Positions 5,473 to 5,856 of a DNA stretch of 5,856 nt are shown in pieces. The notes under the pieces were generated by a model, which made no database searches, was not told the DNA's origin, and saw nothing but the letters and a program-made list of their open reading frames with translations. The DNA comes from Thermococcus sp. (GTDB lineage: Archaea > Methanobacteriota_B > Thermococci > Thermococcales > Thermococcaceae). A program made the position numbers and the translations under genes. The stretch lies in NCBI GenBank assembly GCA_027065835.1, contig JAMONK010000230.1, positions 1 through 5,856 on the forward strand, in the 5' to 3' direction. How positions within the stretch are numbered: the first letter of the stretch is position 1; the number at the start of each line of letters is the position of its first letter.

Positions 5473-5856
5473 ATGGGGAAACTCAAACTCTCGGATAGGC
5501 AGCTCTATGCGCTGGTTGAGGCCGTGAAGCTGGGGGAGGAAGTCAAGCCCAGCCAGCAGGCCAAGAGAAAGGCCTTTGCGAGGTACGGGGTTGAAGGATG
5601 GGAGAACTCCAAGCTCACCGGGATATTCTACTCCATCCAGCGGAGACTCGGGCTTATAGACGAGGTTATCGAGGGGCTTGTGGGAGTTTCCCCGCTGATA
5701 CTCGACCCGTGGCTGAGGGCGGCACTCAGGGTGGCCGTTGAGGTTGCGGTTTTCAGGGACCCCAGTGAAAAAACCAGGGGGCACCTTAGGGGTCTTGCCC
5801 AGTTTCTGTCCAGGAAGACCCACCCCTACGTTGGCTATTACTACTATGATCTCCTG
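5473..5856 (+). CDS. RsmB-type NOL1/NOP2/Sun RNA m5C methyltransferase, N-terminal part (cut by window edge)
   Basis: Only the first 128 codons are present; the frame is open to the last base. The visible part looks like the NusB-like N-terminal RNA-binding domain of RsmB/Fmu-type cytosine-C5 methyltransferases. Signs are PSQQAKRKAF (26-35), YSIQRRLGLIDEVI (53-66) and especially SPLILDPWLRAALRVAVEVAVF (within 73-94), which parallels the LDP..RA.LRL block of RsmB. Full-length archaeal relatives are about 450 residues, with a C-terminal Rossmann-fold domain holding two catalytic cysteines (a TCS-like and a PCSG-like motif), which lie outside this window. The substrate, rRNA or tRNA cytosine, cannot be told from this part. 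The start ATG is supported by GGGGGGA just upstream and a TATA-like element about 30 bases before. The family call rests on the N-terminal domain alone, so it is moderately sure. Confidence 0.65.
   Translation, partial: MGKLKLSDRQLYALVEAVKLGEEVKPSQQAKRKAFARYGVEGWENSKLTGIFYSIQRRLGLIDEVIEGLVGVSPLILDPWLRAALRVAVEVAVFRDPSEKTRGHLRGLAQFLSRKTHPYVGYYYYDLL

Noticed and set aside
5440..5823. 127-codon open frame on the minus strand
   Set aside because: It is antisense to the m5C methyltransferase start, which has recognisable family motifs; the antisense product has none.

Overview
The window looks like a chromosomal segment of a hyperthermophilic euryarchaeon of the order Thermococcales, most likely Thermococcus. 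The evidence is archaeal-type TATA/BRE promoters about 25-50 bases ahead of genes, strong GGAGGTGAT-type ribosome binding sites, T-run 3' ends, and the proteins themselves: a single-chain archaeal Dph2 with its three cluster cysteines and a METTL5-type methylase. The genus is an inference; the species cannot be read from the sequence.

Left part (1-1500, minus strand). Two tandem paralogous genes (739->125 and 1428->841) encode small exported proteins of the permuted papain-like YiiX/YebB (NlpC/P60 superfamily) type, each with a signal peptide and conserved His, Glu and Cys. Each has its own promoter, ribosome binding site and T-rich 3' end, so they look like separately transcribed duplicates. 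At the far left are a GC-rich inverted repeat and a possible promoter for a leftward gene outside the window. The divergent intergenic stretch 1429-1629 carries promoters for both sides and an interrupted stem-loop.

Right part (1630-5856, plus strand). dph2, a small membrane protein gene and a METTL5-like RNA N6-adenine methylase gene overlap or nearly touch and should form one operon. After a 44-base gap with a probable promoter comes a 572-residue helical-repeat (HEAT-like) protein of unknown function. Last is the start of a NOL1/NOP2/Sun-type RNA m5C methyltransferase with an RsmB/NusB-like N-terminal domain, cut by the window edge.

The theme on the right is post-synthetic modification of the translation machinery: diphthamide on elongation factor 2, m6A on rRNA, and m5C on rRNA or tRNA. 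Two unknown proteins, one membrane-bound and one solenoid, lie among these genes. No rRNA, tRNA, CRISPR array, insertion sequence or replication origin was recognised.
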